Of a DNA stretch of 8,338 nucleotides, positions 1-6,578 are shown one piece after another (within the stretch, counting starts at the first letter, position 1; every line of letters begins with the position of its first letter). Source of the stretch: Bacteroidales bacterium. GTDB taxonomy: Bacteria > Bacteroidota > Bacteroidia > Bacteroidales > UBA7960. Location of the stretch: the NCBI GenBank assembly GCA_003555385.1, contig PWHO01000207.1, positions 1 to 8,338 on the forward strand. The letters run 5' to 3'. The notes below the pieces were generated by a model that was not told the origin of the DNA, did not search any database, and saw only the letters and a list, made by a program, of their open reading frames with translations. A program made the translations under genes and the position numbers.

Positions 1-23
1 AAAGCTTTATCAAGAATAATCAT
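1..23 (-). CDS. Possible start of next minus-strand gene (ABC ATPase-like N-terminus), truncated by window edge
   Basis: An ATG on the minus strand at 23-21 opens a frame reading M-I-I-L-D-K-A before the window ends. It lies 32 nt past the stop of the 56-589 membrane protein on the same strand, an operon-like spacing. A start of the form M-I-x-L-x-x-A/V is common in ABC transporter ATPases, including ECF A components, which would suit an S-component-like neighbour. Seven codons are too few to identify a family, and no Shine-Dalgarno sequence precedes the start. The frame could equally be chance. Confidence 0.3.
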
Positions 24-55
24 AGAAAAACACGCTACTTCGCCGCGGCAACAGG

Positions 56-589
56 TCAACCCGAAGCATCCTTACCGGCATGGTTCTTAAACATGATGAA
101 AACGTACAAACTGAATGCCAGCGATGTGATCAGCTGCAACCACAGCGGAGTGCCCACCAGGGGTTCTGCAGGCAGTACCGTCAGCACTGCCACGTACTTC
201 AGCCCGTAATAAAACAACTTACTGATCCAGATGCTTGCAAAAATGGCGCCCAGTGTATGTACCCTGGGAACGAGCCTGAAAAATACAAACACCATAACCG
301 AAAGCTCGGCGGCAATGAGCAGTGATTTGATCAGCACAGGGTGGGCAGAAAGGAAATAAGAAAAGAGCGGCAGCGTCAACGCAAGAATATAGGCATTCTG
401 CCTGCGCGTATGAACCATGGCAAATATCAGCATCAGGCGCATCGGCTCCAACAGGTAGAGCTTAATACTCAGCATGTGCGATATGGTTGGAACAAGATAT
501 ATGAATGCCAGTGCGAGGATGTCAAATGTAATGGCGCGGATATTGGTCCGGGTCATACTGCCGGCTATTCCTGTCTGAAGGGTTGACAT
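56..589 (-). CDS. Small polytopic membrane protein, possible ECF transporter S component
   Basis: This 177-residue, very hydrophobic protein has five to six predicted membrane segments, at about residues 22-40, 43-60, 66-81, 84-105, 112-135 and 148-167. Few charged residues lie between them (for example HTRRQN at 60-65), and the C-terminal tail is short and polar. A segment at 73-95 runs from LPLFSYFLSAHP to a K and AAEL. It resembles the helix-loop region of ECF S components, which bind a vitamin or other small substrate in the inner membrane and are usually 170-200 residues with six helices. I recognise the fold type only weakly and cannot name a substrate. The next minus-strand gene may be an ABC ATPase, which would fit. 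The start at 589 has an A-rich leader and no Shine-Dalgarno; M12 is an alternative start. It is transcribed divergently from the DUF362/polyferredoxin unit. Confidence 0.75.
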   Translation of the reverse strand: MSTLQTGIAGSMTRTNIRAITFDILALAFIYLVPTISHMLSIKLYLLEPMRLMLIFAMVHTRRQNAYILALTLPLFSYFLSAHPVLIKSLLIAAELSVMVFVFFRLVPRVHTLGAIFASIWISKLFYYGLKYVAVLTVLPAEPLVGTPLWLQLITSLAFSLYVFIMFKNHAGKDASG

Positions 590-660
590 TTTGTTTTCTT
601 TTTAGGGGTTAATAAGTTAAACTCATTATAAATAAGCCAAAAGCATGTCAGTTACAGGGT

Positions 661-668
661 CAAAAATA
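661..668 (-). promoter_or_regulatory. Putative Bacteroidota -7 motif for the minus-strand membrane protein
   Basis: On the minus strand this reads TATTTTTG, an exact match to the Bacteroidota housekeeping -7 consensus TAnnTTTG. Transcription would begin near 656, giving a leader of about 67 nt to the ATG at 589. No convincing TTTG -33 element lies about 19 bp upstream, so the call rests on one motif and its position. Confidence 0.45.
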
Positions 669-689
669 ACAAAAAGTGACTTAAAATTA

Positions 690-697
690 TATTTTTG
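690..697 (+). promoter_or_regulatory. Putative Bacteroidota -7 motif for the DUF362/polyferredoxin unit
   Basis: The sequence TATTTTTG matches the TAnnTTTG consensus exactly and lies 24 bp before the ATG at 722, giving a leader of about 20 nt. It is the mirror image of the motif at 661-668. The motif also sits in a small AT-rich inverted repeat (AAAAT-TAT-ATTTT, 683-695). No clear -33 TTTG is visible. The rest of the 590-721 gap is AT-rich and holds nothing else I can support. Confidence 0.5.
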
Positions 698-721
698 CAA
701 TGAACTTTAACAAGTAAAAGT

Positions 722-1648
722 ATGGACAGAAGGCAGTTTCTCAGGAAAGGATTTATTTATTCAGCCCTGGGCAGTTTATATGCATCCACCCTGGGCAGAA
801 TTCCTCTGTTCGCGGCAGGCAGCCAACACACATCCGCCGGGAATTACGACCTGGTAGCTGTCCGCGGTGGAGAACCGGTAGAAATGTACCGACGGGCCAT
901 GGAGGAAATGGGCGGAATGGAACAATTTGTCAAACCGGGGCAAACCGTTGCACTGAAACCAAACGCAAGCTGGGATGTTCCCCCGGAAAGGGCGGCCAAT
1001 ACCAATCCCGACCTGATTGCAGCCATTGTGGAGGACTGTCTGAAGGCCGGAGCCTCACAGGTATATGCCTTCGATCACACCTGTGATGAATGGGAACGGT
1101 CGTATGACAACAGCGGCGTTGAGGCTGCGGTAAGAAGAGGTGGGGGACGGATGCTGCACGCCCACCTGGAGCGCAGTTACCAGGAAGTGGACATTCCCGG
1201 GGCCAAAAGGCTGACCAAAGCGAAAGTCCACGAACGCCTGATCCAAAGTGACGTCTTTATCAATGTACCTGTCCTTAAGCACCACGGAGCCACTACGGTG
1301 ACCGTCGCCATGAAAAACCTGATGGGTGTGGTCTGGGATCGCAGATTCTGGCACCGCAACGATCTGCACCAGTGTATCGCCGATTTCTGTCTTTACAGGA
1401 AGCCCGACCTGAATATCGTGGATGCCTACCTGGTGATGACCCAGAACGGCCCGCGGGGCACCTCGCAGTCGGATCTGACCCGCATGCAGAGCCTGCTGGT
1501 ATCGCCCGACATACTTGCCGTGGATGCAGCCGCCTCCATGATGCTCGGTCATCAGCCCGAAGATATCGGCCACCTGCGCATCGCCGCGGAAATGGGTATT
1601 GGCCGGATGAACCTTGATGATCTCAACATTCAACGAGTGAGCGTTTAA
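722..1648 (+). CDS. Tat-exported DUF362 domain protein
   Basis: This 308-residue protein begins with a twin-arginine signal (D-RRQFLRK at residues 2-9), followed by a hydrophobic stretch at about 11-31 and a possible cleavage region near AAG (31-33). It is therefore expected to be exported folded, possibly with a cofactor. The mature part carries landmarks I associate with DUF362: KPN at 79-81, TNPD at 94-97, DVFINVPVLKHHG at 177-189, MKNLMG at 197-202, NIVDA at 231-235 and DILAVDA at 263-269. There is no ferredoxin CxxCxxC motif. Its cysteines (106, 121, 218, 223) are scattered. DUF362 proteins have no settled biochemical role but often occur next to or fused with [4Fe-4S] ferredoxins, as here: the polyferredoxin starts 12 nt downstream. 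I infer a redox-related periplasmic function; the substrate is unknown. The family call is firm and the function open. Confidence 0.9.
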   Translation: MDRRQFLRKGFIYSALGSLYASTLGRIPLFAAGSQHTSAGNYDLVAVRGGEPVEMYRRAMEEMGGMEQFVKPGQTVALKPNASWDVPPERAANTNPDLIAAIVEDCLKAGASQVYAFDHTCDEWERSYDNSGVEAAVRRGGGRMLHAHLERSYQEVDIPGAKRLTKAKVHERLIQSDVFINVPVLKHHGATTVTVAMKNLMGVVWDRRFWHRNDLHQCIADFCLYRKPDLNIVDAYLVMTQNGPRGTSQSDLTRMQSLLVSPDILAVDAAASMMLGHQPEDIGHLRIAAEMGIGRMNLDDLNIQRVSV

Positions 1649-1660
1649 ATTTTTTCCAAC

Positions 1661-3256
1661 ATGAAGTTATACCATCTGAAAAAAATCAGGATCGCAGTAT
1701 CCCTGATTTTTTTTGCAGCCCTGCTGTTCCTTTTCCTGAATATCGAACTCCCCTTCTTTAAGCAGACAGGGAATGTACTGTTGCATTTGCAGCTTTTCCC
1801 TTCGATTCTTCATTTTCTGGCAGTGTTTTTCACCATATCAGCCCTGGGATTTTTACTTGTGATCCTGCTGACGTTGATTTTCGGACGCGTATATTGCTCC
1901 TCCATATGCCCCCTGGGCACCCTGATGGATATGGTTTCTGCCCTTGCCCGTCAATTCCGGAAGAAGAAACAACGTCGTTTTTATTTTACATCTAACCGTA
2001 AAACAGTTCTGCGGTATACCATACTGGGAGCCACCATCTTGCTGTGGATCAGCGGCAGCCTGTTTCTGCTGAACCTGCTTGACCCTTATTCCAATTTTGG
2101 AAAAATATCCACGAGTTTTTTTCAGCCCGCATATATCTGGCTTCATAACACCTTCGTATTTACCCTTGAACGTTTTGATATTTTTGCCTTTCGTCCGCTG
2201 AGCATGCACACACTTCCGTGGGGTGTAATGCTCGTTTCTCTGGGCATATTCCTGGCAATAGTCATATTGGCCGCATGGCGGGGACGAATATTCTGCAACA
2301 CCATTTGCCCGGCCGGCAGTTTGCTCGGACTGATCGCTTCAAAAGCCTATTACCGTATCGCGTTCACGGAAGACGCCTGCACCATGTGCAAGAAATGTGA
2401 GTGGGTTTGCAAGGCTGAGTGCCTTGACAGCAAATCGAAAACAGTGGACAAAAGCCGTTGCGTGAGTTGTTTCAATTGTTTTTCCTCCTGTCCGAACCAT
2501 GGGCTGCATTACACCCATATCCCGCTCACAGCCAAAACAAGTACAAACCAGGGAGAGGTTGCAAACCCGCAAAATGTGGAAAAAAGGAACTTCCTGCTGA
2601 CCCTTACGGCCGGCCTGCTGAGCATCCCGCTGCTACGAAGGAAAGCCTTTCCCCAGGGAACAGACACGCAGAGCCCGGGAATGATCCCCCATGGTGACCG
2701 CCTCCCGGTCACTCCTCCGGGCTCCCTCAGCCACGAAAACTTCAACAACCATTGCATTGCCTGTTACCGCTGTGTAGGCGCATGCCCCACAAAAGTGATT
2801 GTTCCGGCTTTCTTTGATTTTGGTCTGGAAGGCTTCATGCAGCCAAAGCTGGATTTTGAAAAGAGCTTCTGCAACTTCGACTGCTTGGACTGTACCAGAG
2901 TTTGCCCCACCGGAGCCATCCGGAAACAAACCGTTGAAGAAAAACAACAGATCCGGATCGGTGTGGCCAGGTTCCTCAGCGAAAGCTGTATTGTGACTGT
3001 CGACAGGACCGACTGCGGGGCCTGTTCGGAGCATTGTCCCACAAAAGCAGTGCAAATGGTTCCATACAGAGACGGACTTTTCATACCCCAGGTCACTCCT
3101 CAATACTGTGTGGGCTGCGGCGCCTGCGAATTTGCCTGCCCCACCAGCCCTTACAAGGCAATTTATGTGTCGGGGGTGTCAAAACACGAAACCGCCCAGA
3201 CCATAGACCACACCGAGGGACCAAGAGAGGATGACTCAGATGAATTCCCATTCTGA
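1661..3256 (+). CDS. Membrane polyferredoxin, NapH-NapG-like fusion
   Basis: This 531-residue protein has two halves. Residues 1-290 are NapH-like. They carry four membrane helices (about 10-28, 48-74, 117-140, 186-206), CxxxCP motifs in YCSSICPLG (C79, C83) and FCNTICPAG (C212, C216) on predicted cytoplasmic loops, and two ferredoxin sites (C240/243/246/250 and C267/270/273/277). Then comes a hydrophobic segment at 310-325 preceded by KRNFL, like an internal Tat signal. Residues 345-508 are NapG-like with four more sites: C365/368/371/375, C404/408/411/415, C443/452/455/459 and C483/486/489/493. Topology predicts a cytoplasmic NapH part and a periplasmic NapG part. NapH/NapG pass quinol electrons to periplasmic nitrate reductase, but no napA or napB is present here, so the acceptor is unknown. 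The C-terminus is an acidic tail. The gene is probably co-transcribed with the DUF362 gene; the start has no Shine-Dalgarno. The electron-transfer role is well supported, the pathway is not. Confidence 0.9.
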   Translation: MKLYHLKKIRIAVSLIFFAALLFLFLNIELPFFKQTGNVLLHLQLFPSILHFLAVFFTISALGFLLVILLTLIFGRVYCSSICPLGTLMDMVSALARQFRKKKQRRFYFTSNRKTVLRYTILGATILLWISGSLFLLNLLDPYSNFGKISTSFFQPAYIWLHNTFVFTLERFDIFAFRPLSMHTLPWGVMLVSLGIFLAIVILAAWRGRIFCNTICPAGSLLGLIASKAYYRIAFTEDACTMCKKCEWVCKAECLDSKSKTVDKSRCVSCFNCFSSCPNHGLHYTHIPLTAKTSTNQGEVANPQNVEKRNFLLTLTAGLLSIPLLRRKAFPQGTDTQSPGMIPHGDRLPVTPPGSLSHENFNNHCIACYRCVGACPTKVIVPAFFDFGLEGFMQPKLDFEKSFCNFDCLDCTRVCPTGAIRKQTVEEKQQIRIGVARFLSESCIVTVDRTDCGACSEHCPTKAVQMVPYRDGLFIPQVTPQYCVGCGACEFACPTSPYKAIYVSGVSKHETAQTIDHTEGPREDDSDEFPF

Positions 3257-3296
3257 CTAAAACTTTTCGACTATTTTGTTAAAATATTCTAAAAAC

Positions 3297-3335
3297 TGAT
3301 GACGCAAATGATTTTATCTTAATTTTGCGTCATCA
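3297..3335. promoter_or_regulatory. Putative TetR operator: perfect 12-bp inverted repeat
   Basis: The arms TGATGACGCAAA (3297-3308) and TTTGCGTCATCA (3324-3335) are exact reverse complements separated by a 15-bp spacer. The right arm overlaps the -7 motif at 3320-3327 and the predicted transcription start. A protein dimer bound here would block the promoter, as expected for an autoregulating TetR repressor, and the tetR gene starts 25 bp downstream. The arm and spacer length make a hairpin possible, but there is no T-tract, so a terminator is less likely. Confidence 0.7.
3320..3327 (+). promoter_or_regulatory. Putative -7 promoter motif for the tetR/efflux operon
   Basis: TAATTTTG matches TAnnTTTG exactly and lies 33 bp before the ATG at 3360, so a transcript would start near 3332 with a leader of about 28 nt. 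This start lies inside the right arm of the inverted repeat. The -33 region is not clear. Confidence 0.55.
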
Positions 3336-3359
3336 TCTTTATTGTATAATACAAGCAGC

Positions 3360-3947
3360 ATGTCAAAACAGGACAAAGAAGAAGTACGAAAAGAGATTAT
3401 TCAGGTCGCCAGGGGCTTGTTCAGCCGTTATGGTTTCAGGAAAACCACCATGGAAGACATTGCGCATGCCACTCACAAGGGAAAAAGTTCACTTTACTAT
3501 TATTTCCCGAACAAAGAGGAAGTTTTTCAGGCTGTAATTCTGCATGAGGCCGCCATCCTCAGGAAGGTTATGCGGGAGCATACTGAGCAGATCCATGACG
3601 CTGCACAAAAGCTGAAGGAACACATTCGCATCCGCATGAAAACCATGAAAACCCTGGTAAGTTATTACAATGAAGCCCAACATGAACACGACAGCCACTA
3701 CTCCTTCATAGAGAACCTGCGGGATACATTTGACCGGGATGAAGTGGAAGCAATCAGAAAAATTCTTGATGAAGGAATCCGCCAGGGGCAATTTCAGCCT
3801 CTTGATACATCCCTGGCAGCAAAGGCCCTGGTCACAGCATTGAAAGGCCTGGAATACCCACTTGTATGGCAGGGAGAACACGATGACCTGGAGACGAGAT
3901 TGGAAAAAATGACCAAAATATTGTTTTTCGGATTACTCAAACGCTGA
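3360..3947 (+). CDS. TetR/AcrR family transcriptional regulator
   Basis: This 195-residue regulator has the typical TetR N-terminal DNA-binding domain. Helix 1 is at about 6-22 (EEVRKEIIQVARGLF), followed by YGFRKTTMEDIA and the recognition helix region KGKSSLYYYFPNKEEVF at 40-56. The remaining ~140 residues are helical and divergent, as expected for the ligand-binding and dimerisation domain, so the inducer cannot be read. I chose ATG 3360 over the TTG at 3342 in the same frame: it gives the usual short lead-in to helix 1, and the TTG would add six residues with no family match. A perfect inverted repeat overlapping the promoter suggests autorepression. The three efflux genes follow directly on the same strand, so the likely target is the efflux operon, with derepression when a pump substrate binds. 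Length is normal for the family. Confidence 0.93.
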   Translation: MSKQDKEEVRKEIIQVARGLFSRYGFRKTTMEDIAHATHKGKSSLYYYFPNKEEVFQAVILHEAAILRKVMREHTEQIHDAAQKLKEHIRIRMKTMKTLVSYYNEAQHEHDSHYSFIENLRDTFDRDEVEAIRKILDEGIRQGQFQPLDTSLAAKALVTALKGLEYPLVWQGEHDDLETRLEKMTKILFFGLLKR

Positions 3948-3952
3948 TTTTT

Positions 3953-3982
3953 TTTGTTATTTTTTCGACCAAAATACGTTTT
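3953..3982 (+). promoter_or_regulatory. Possible internal promoter before the TolC-like gene
   Basis: A TTTG at 3953-3956 is followed after 18 bp by TACGTTTT (3975-3982), which is seven of eight bases of the TAnnTTTG consensus. This is close to the -33/-7 arrangement of Bacteroidota. It would place the start near 3987 and a leader of about 17 nt before ATG 4004. The 56-bp gap is very T-rich, so chance matches are likely, and the gene may simply be read through from the tetR promoter. Confidence 0.35.
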
Positions 3983-4003
3983 TATTCTAATTTTCTATTA
4001 CTT

Positions 4004-5485
4004 ATGAAACTTTTATGTATTGTGATGGGTATGGTTCTTTTTGGATCGTGGGGGTTTACAGCCAACGCGCAGGAAGTGCTGACCCTGGAAAATTGCCGGG
4101 AAATGGCCCTCGAAAACAACAAAGGGCTGCAAATGGCTGAAATGGACAGCGAAGCAGCACGACTGCAAAAAGAATCGGCAAAAAAACACTTTTTCCCGCA
4201 GCTTAGCTCCGAAGCGGGCTTTATGAGAAGGAACAAACAATATCAATTGTTCGGGGAGGATATGTTCCTTCCAGTCATCCCTTTCGAAGGGATTGACGGC
4301 GAAAGCGGAAGTTTTGATCCTTCCATTCTCCGTGACCCCGACCTGGCCCCGGAGGTGATTGTGACCAACCCCGTAACCGGTGAACCGGTATTGGATGCGG
4401 AGGGGAATCCGGTATTCAGGAATTATGCCTGGTTGCCCCGGGAAGAAGGCAAGCTGGGACAAAAAAACAATTACCAGCTGGGTTTGACACTGAAGCAGCC
4501 GGTTTATATGGGGGGAAAAATCAGGGCAGGCTATCGGATGTCTGCTGCAGGTGAGCGGATAGCCCTTGCCCGCCACAGGCTCACAGAGGCAGAAGTATTG
4601 CAGCGAACAGACCACCTTTTCTGGCAGGTCGTCAACCTTCAGGAGAGCCTTGAACTTACCATAAAATGGGGGGAAATGCTGGATCAGCTTGTGTACGACC
4701 TGGAGCAGTTATACGAGGAAGGGATTGTCACCCAAAACCAGTTGCTTGAAGCAAGGGTAAAGCGCAATGAAATACAGCTCAAGGAAATGCAGGCTGAAAA
4801 CGGTTTGCAACTAAGCATGATGGCCCTGGCACAGCACCTTGGCCTAACGTTTGATCACCCATTTAAGCTGGATGACTCTTTCGTCCCGGGAAGCAGCACC
4901 AATACCCTTCCCCAACTGGTTGAATCAGCCTACAGAAAACGTCCGGAAATCCATATGCTGCAAGAAGCAGGGAATGTAAAAGCGGAGCAGGTCAGGATAG
5001 CAAGGGCCAGCATGCTCCCCTCGGTAGGTCTGGCCGCTGGTTACAACTATATGAATCCCAATCCTTATAACGGTTTTCAGGATGAATTCGGAGGAGACTG
5101 GCAGGTGGGCCTGTCGGTAAAAATTCCCATTTATCATTTCGGAGAAAAACGAACCAGGGTGGCCAGGGCGCAACAAAAGGCGGATCGCAGCCGGCTGGAA
5201 CTGGAGGAAGCCCGGGAAATGGTGGAACTGGAAGTCAACCAGTCACTGCATAATCTCCGGGAGGCCAGGGCCAGGGTTGAAATGACTAAACGCTCCCTTG
5301 AACAGGCTACAGAAAACCTTCGTGTAAACAATGACCTCCTTCACCAGGGCAGGGCAACAACCCGCGATGCGCTTGAAGCACAGGCACTCTGGCAGCAAGC
5401 GCATACCTCCCATATTGAAGCAAAAAACCAGTACCGCATGGCTTATACGAAACTGGAAAAAGCATCCGGACAAATCCTAAAATAA
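4004..5485 (+). CDS. TolC family outer membrane efflux protein
   Basis: This is the outer-membrane channel of the tripartite pump encoded by this operon. The 493-residue protein has a signal peptide (hydrophobic 3-20, cleavage likely after TANA at 19-22). It then shows the duplicated OEP layout of long heptad-like helices and two short beta hairpins. The first half holds LTLENCREMALENN at 26-39, a strand near 64-80, a strand ending in LKQPVYMGGKIRAGY at 163-177, and coiled coil to about 277. The second half holds RKRPEIHMLQ at 311-320, strands at 338-350 and 366-378 (KIPIYHFGEKR), and coiled coil to the end. Trimers would form a beta-barrel plus periplasmic tunnel. The loop between the first pair of strands (about 82-152) is unusually long and polar. 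The adaptor gene follows after 13 nt. Family call is firm; exported substrate unknown. Confidence 0.93.
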   Translation: MKLLCIVMGMVLFGSWGFTANAQEVLTLENCREMALENNKGLQMAEMDSEAARLQKESAKKHFFPQLSSEAGFMRRNKQYQLFGEDMFLPVIPFEGIDGESGSFDPSILRDPDLAPEVIVTNPVTGEPVLDAEGNPVFRNYAWLPREEGKLGQKNNYQLGLTLKQPVYMGGKIRAGYRMSAAGERIALARHRLTEAEVLQRTDHLFWQVVNLQESLELTIKWGEMLDQLVYDLEQLYEEGIVTQNQLLEARVKRNEIQLKEMQAENGLQLSMMALAQHLGLTFDHPFKLDDSFVPGSSTNTLPQLVESAYRKRPEIHMLQEAGNVKAEQVRIARASMLPSVGLAAGYNYMNPNPYNGFQDEFGGDWQVGLSVKIPIYHFGEKRTRVARAQQKADRSRLELEEAREMVELEVNQSLHNLREARARVEMTKRSLEQATENLRVNNDLLHQGRATTRDALEAQALWQQAHTSHIEAKNQYRMAYTKLEKASGQILK

Positions 5486-5498
5486 AAACAGAATACCC

Positions 5499-6578
5499 AT
5501 GAACCCACTTAAACTGAAAAGATCAATTGCACGCATTGGCATTCCGGCATTTATCCTCATAGCCGTTTTCCTTCAGGGCTGCACAACAGATACCACAACA
5601 CAGGACAGCTCAGGAGAAAAGCCCGGGGTAAGTACTGCCCTGGTAAGGGAAATATCTCATGAAGCAGAAATCAGGTTGTCGGGCACCGTTTTTGCCAACA
5701 GGGAAGCCAACCTGGGAGCAGGTTTTCCGGGAAAAGTAGAAAAATTATACTACCCCGAAGGAACCCGGGTGCAGGAAGGGCAATTACTGGCTGAACTTTC
5801 CGGGGAAATGCTCGCAAAGGCAAAAGCAGAATACCTGACCCTGGAAAAAGATTACAACAGGGTGAAGCGACTGGCTGAGCGGGGAACCGTATCCAGACAG
5901 GAATATGACCACCTGAAGGCACGTTACGAGGCGTCCGAAGCCCAATATGAGCTGGCTCTGAAAAACACCAGGATCAAAGCACCTTTTGCGGGGACTATTG
6001 TAGATTACCTGGTCAATGAGGGAGAGAATTATTTCCTGAACCTGAACCTGGAACCCGGCTATTCCAGAACAAGCGGAATACTCCGGCTTATGCAGCTCAA
6101 CCCGGTAAAGGTGGAGGCAGAGATCAACGAAAGGGATCTGGGCCGCATTCATGAAGGCCTGAAGGCAACCATAAGTATTCCGGCTTACCCTGAAAGAAGC
6201 TTTGAGGGAAAAATCACCAGCATCAAGCCTTTCCTGTCAACCCGCTCAAGAACAGCAACAGCTGAGATCACCATCAATAACCCGGACCTGATCATCAAAC
6301 CAGGGATGTCGGCCCATGTAAGTATGAGTCTGCCCGCGGAAAAAGTACTGATCATTCCCATGGAAGCCATATATCGTGACCCGGAAACCGACCAGGAAAA
6401 GCTATACCTGGTAGAGAACCACCGGGCTCAGCTATCCGGCTTCAACAGGTTGTTTCCCATCGGCGATCAAATCGCCATCACCGGGCTTCAGGCCGGGCAG
6501 GAGATCATTACAGGCGGAAAGAACCGAGTGGAGGAAGGAATGGAAGTGAACATTATAAATAACGGAGGGCATCAATAA
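5499..6578 (+). CDS. Efflux RND transporter periplasmic adaptor subunit (HlyD/AcrA-type lipoprotein)
   Basis: This is the membrane-fusion protein that bridges the RND permease and the TolC channel in the periplasm. It has 359 residues. The N-terminus is basic, then hydrophobic, then has a lipobox LQGC at 25-28, so C28 should be lipidated. The following TTDTTTQD lacks an obvious surface-export signal, which suits a periplasmic position. The lipoyl/barrel-sandwich halves are at about 67-101 (ending GQLLAELSG) and 157-176 (RIKAPFAGTIVDYLVNEGE). They flank a short helical hairpin at 102-155 containing the family motif RGTVSRQEYD. A beta-barrel (201-280, with IKPGMSAHV at 266-274) and a membrane-proximal domain (281-355) follow. 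All expected domains are present and the length is normal. The stop codon overlaps the permease start by one base, so the two are translationally coupled. Confidence 0.94.
   Translation: MNPLKLKRSIARIGIPAFILIAVFLQGCTTDTTTQDSSGEKPGVSTALVREISHEAEIRLSGTVFANREANLGAGFPGKVEKLYYPEGTRVQEGQLLAELSGEMLAKAKAEYLTLEKDYNRVKRLAERGTVSRQEYDHLKARYEASEAQYELALKNTRIKAPFAGTIVDYLVNEGENYFLNLNLEPGYSRTSGILRLMQLNPVKVEAEINERDLGRIHEGLKATISIPAYPERSFEGKITSIKPFLSTRSRTATAEITINNPDLIIKPGMSAHVSMSLPAEKVLIIPMEAIYRDPETDQEKLYLVENHRAQLSGFNRLFPIGDQIAITGLQAGQEIITGGKNRVEEGMEVNIINNGGHQ
6564..6569 (+). promoter_or_regulatory. Shine-Dalgarno-like site for the RND permease
   Basis: GGAGGG lies 8 nt before the ATG at 6578, inside the last codons of the adaptor gene. 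It is the only strong Shine-Dalgarno match before a start in this window; the other genes have AT-rich leaders. Together with the TAATG overlap it supports ATG 6578 as the start. Confidence 0.55.

Noticed and set aside
31..55. GC-rich palindrome GCCGCGGC near the end of the minus-strand gene, followed on that strand by a T-run, as a terminator
   Set aside because: The T-run does not directly follow the palindrome, the stem that could form next to it is only about three base pairs, and another frame starts just beyond, so read-through is more likely.
80..586. Two 81-codon plus-strand frames opposite the membrane protein
   Set aside because: Their products are Gln/His/Arg-rich with no fold signals, while the minus strand encodes a coherent multi-helix membrane protein.
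1055..1633. 192-codon open frame on the minus strand
   Set aside because: It lies wholly inside the DUF362 gene, opposite its conserved motifs, has no recognisable domain and is rich in His/Gly/Val in the manner of antisense shadows.
2633..3103. 156-codon open frame on the minus strand
   Set aside because: It is antisense to the ferredoxin motifs of the polyferredoxin; its length is a by-product of that coding strand.
1661..3256. Assignment as part of a nitrate reductase (nap) operon
   Set aside because: The protein resembles NapH and NapG, but no NapA, NapB, NapC or NapD is in the window, so the pathway name is not justified.
3342..3359. TTG start giving a TetR protein six residues longer
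   Set aside because: The added residues have no family counterpart. ATG 3360 gives the normal short lead-in to helix 1 and a plausible leader after the -7 motif.
3948..3960. Run of eight T after the tetR stop as an intrinsic terminator
   Set aside because: No GC-rich hairpin precedes it. T-rich spacers are normal in this window and the next gene appears to be in the same operon.
4013..4615. 200-codon open frame on the minus strand
   Set aside because: It is antisense to the TolC N-terminal region, which has a clear signal peptide and conserved OEP motifs, and shows no domain of its own.
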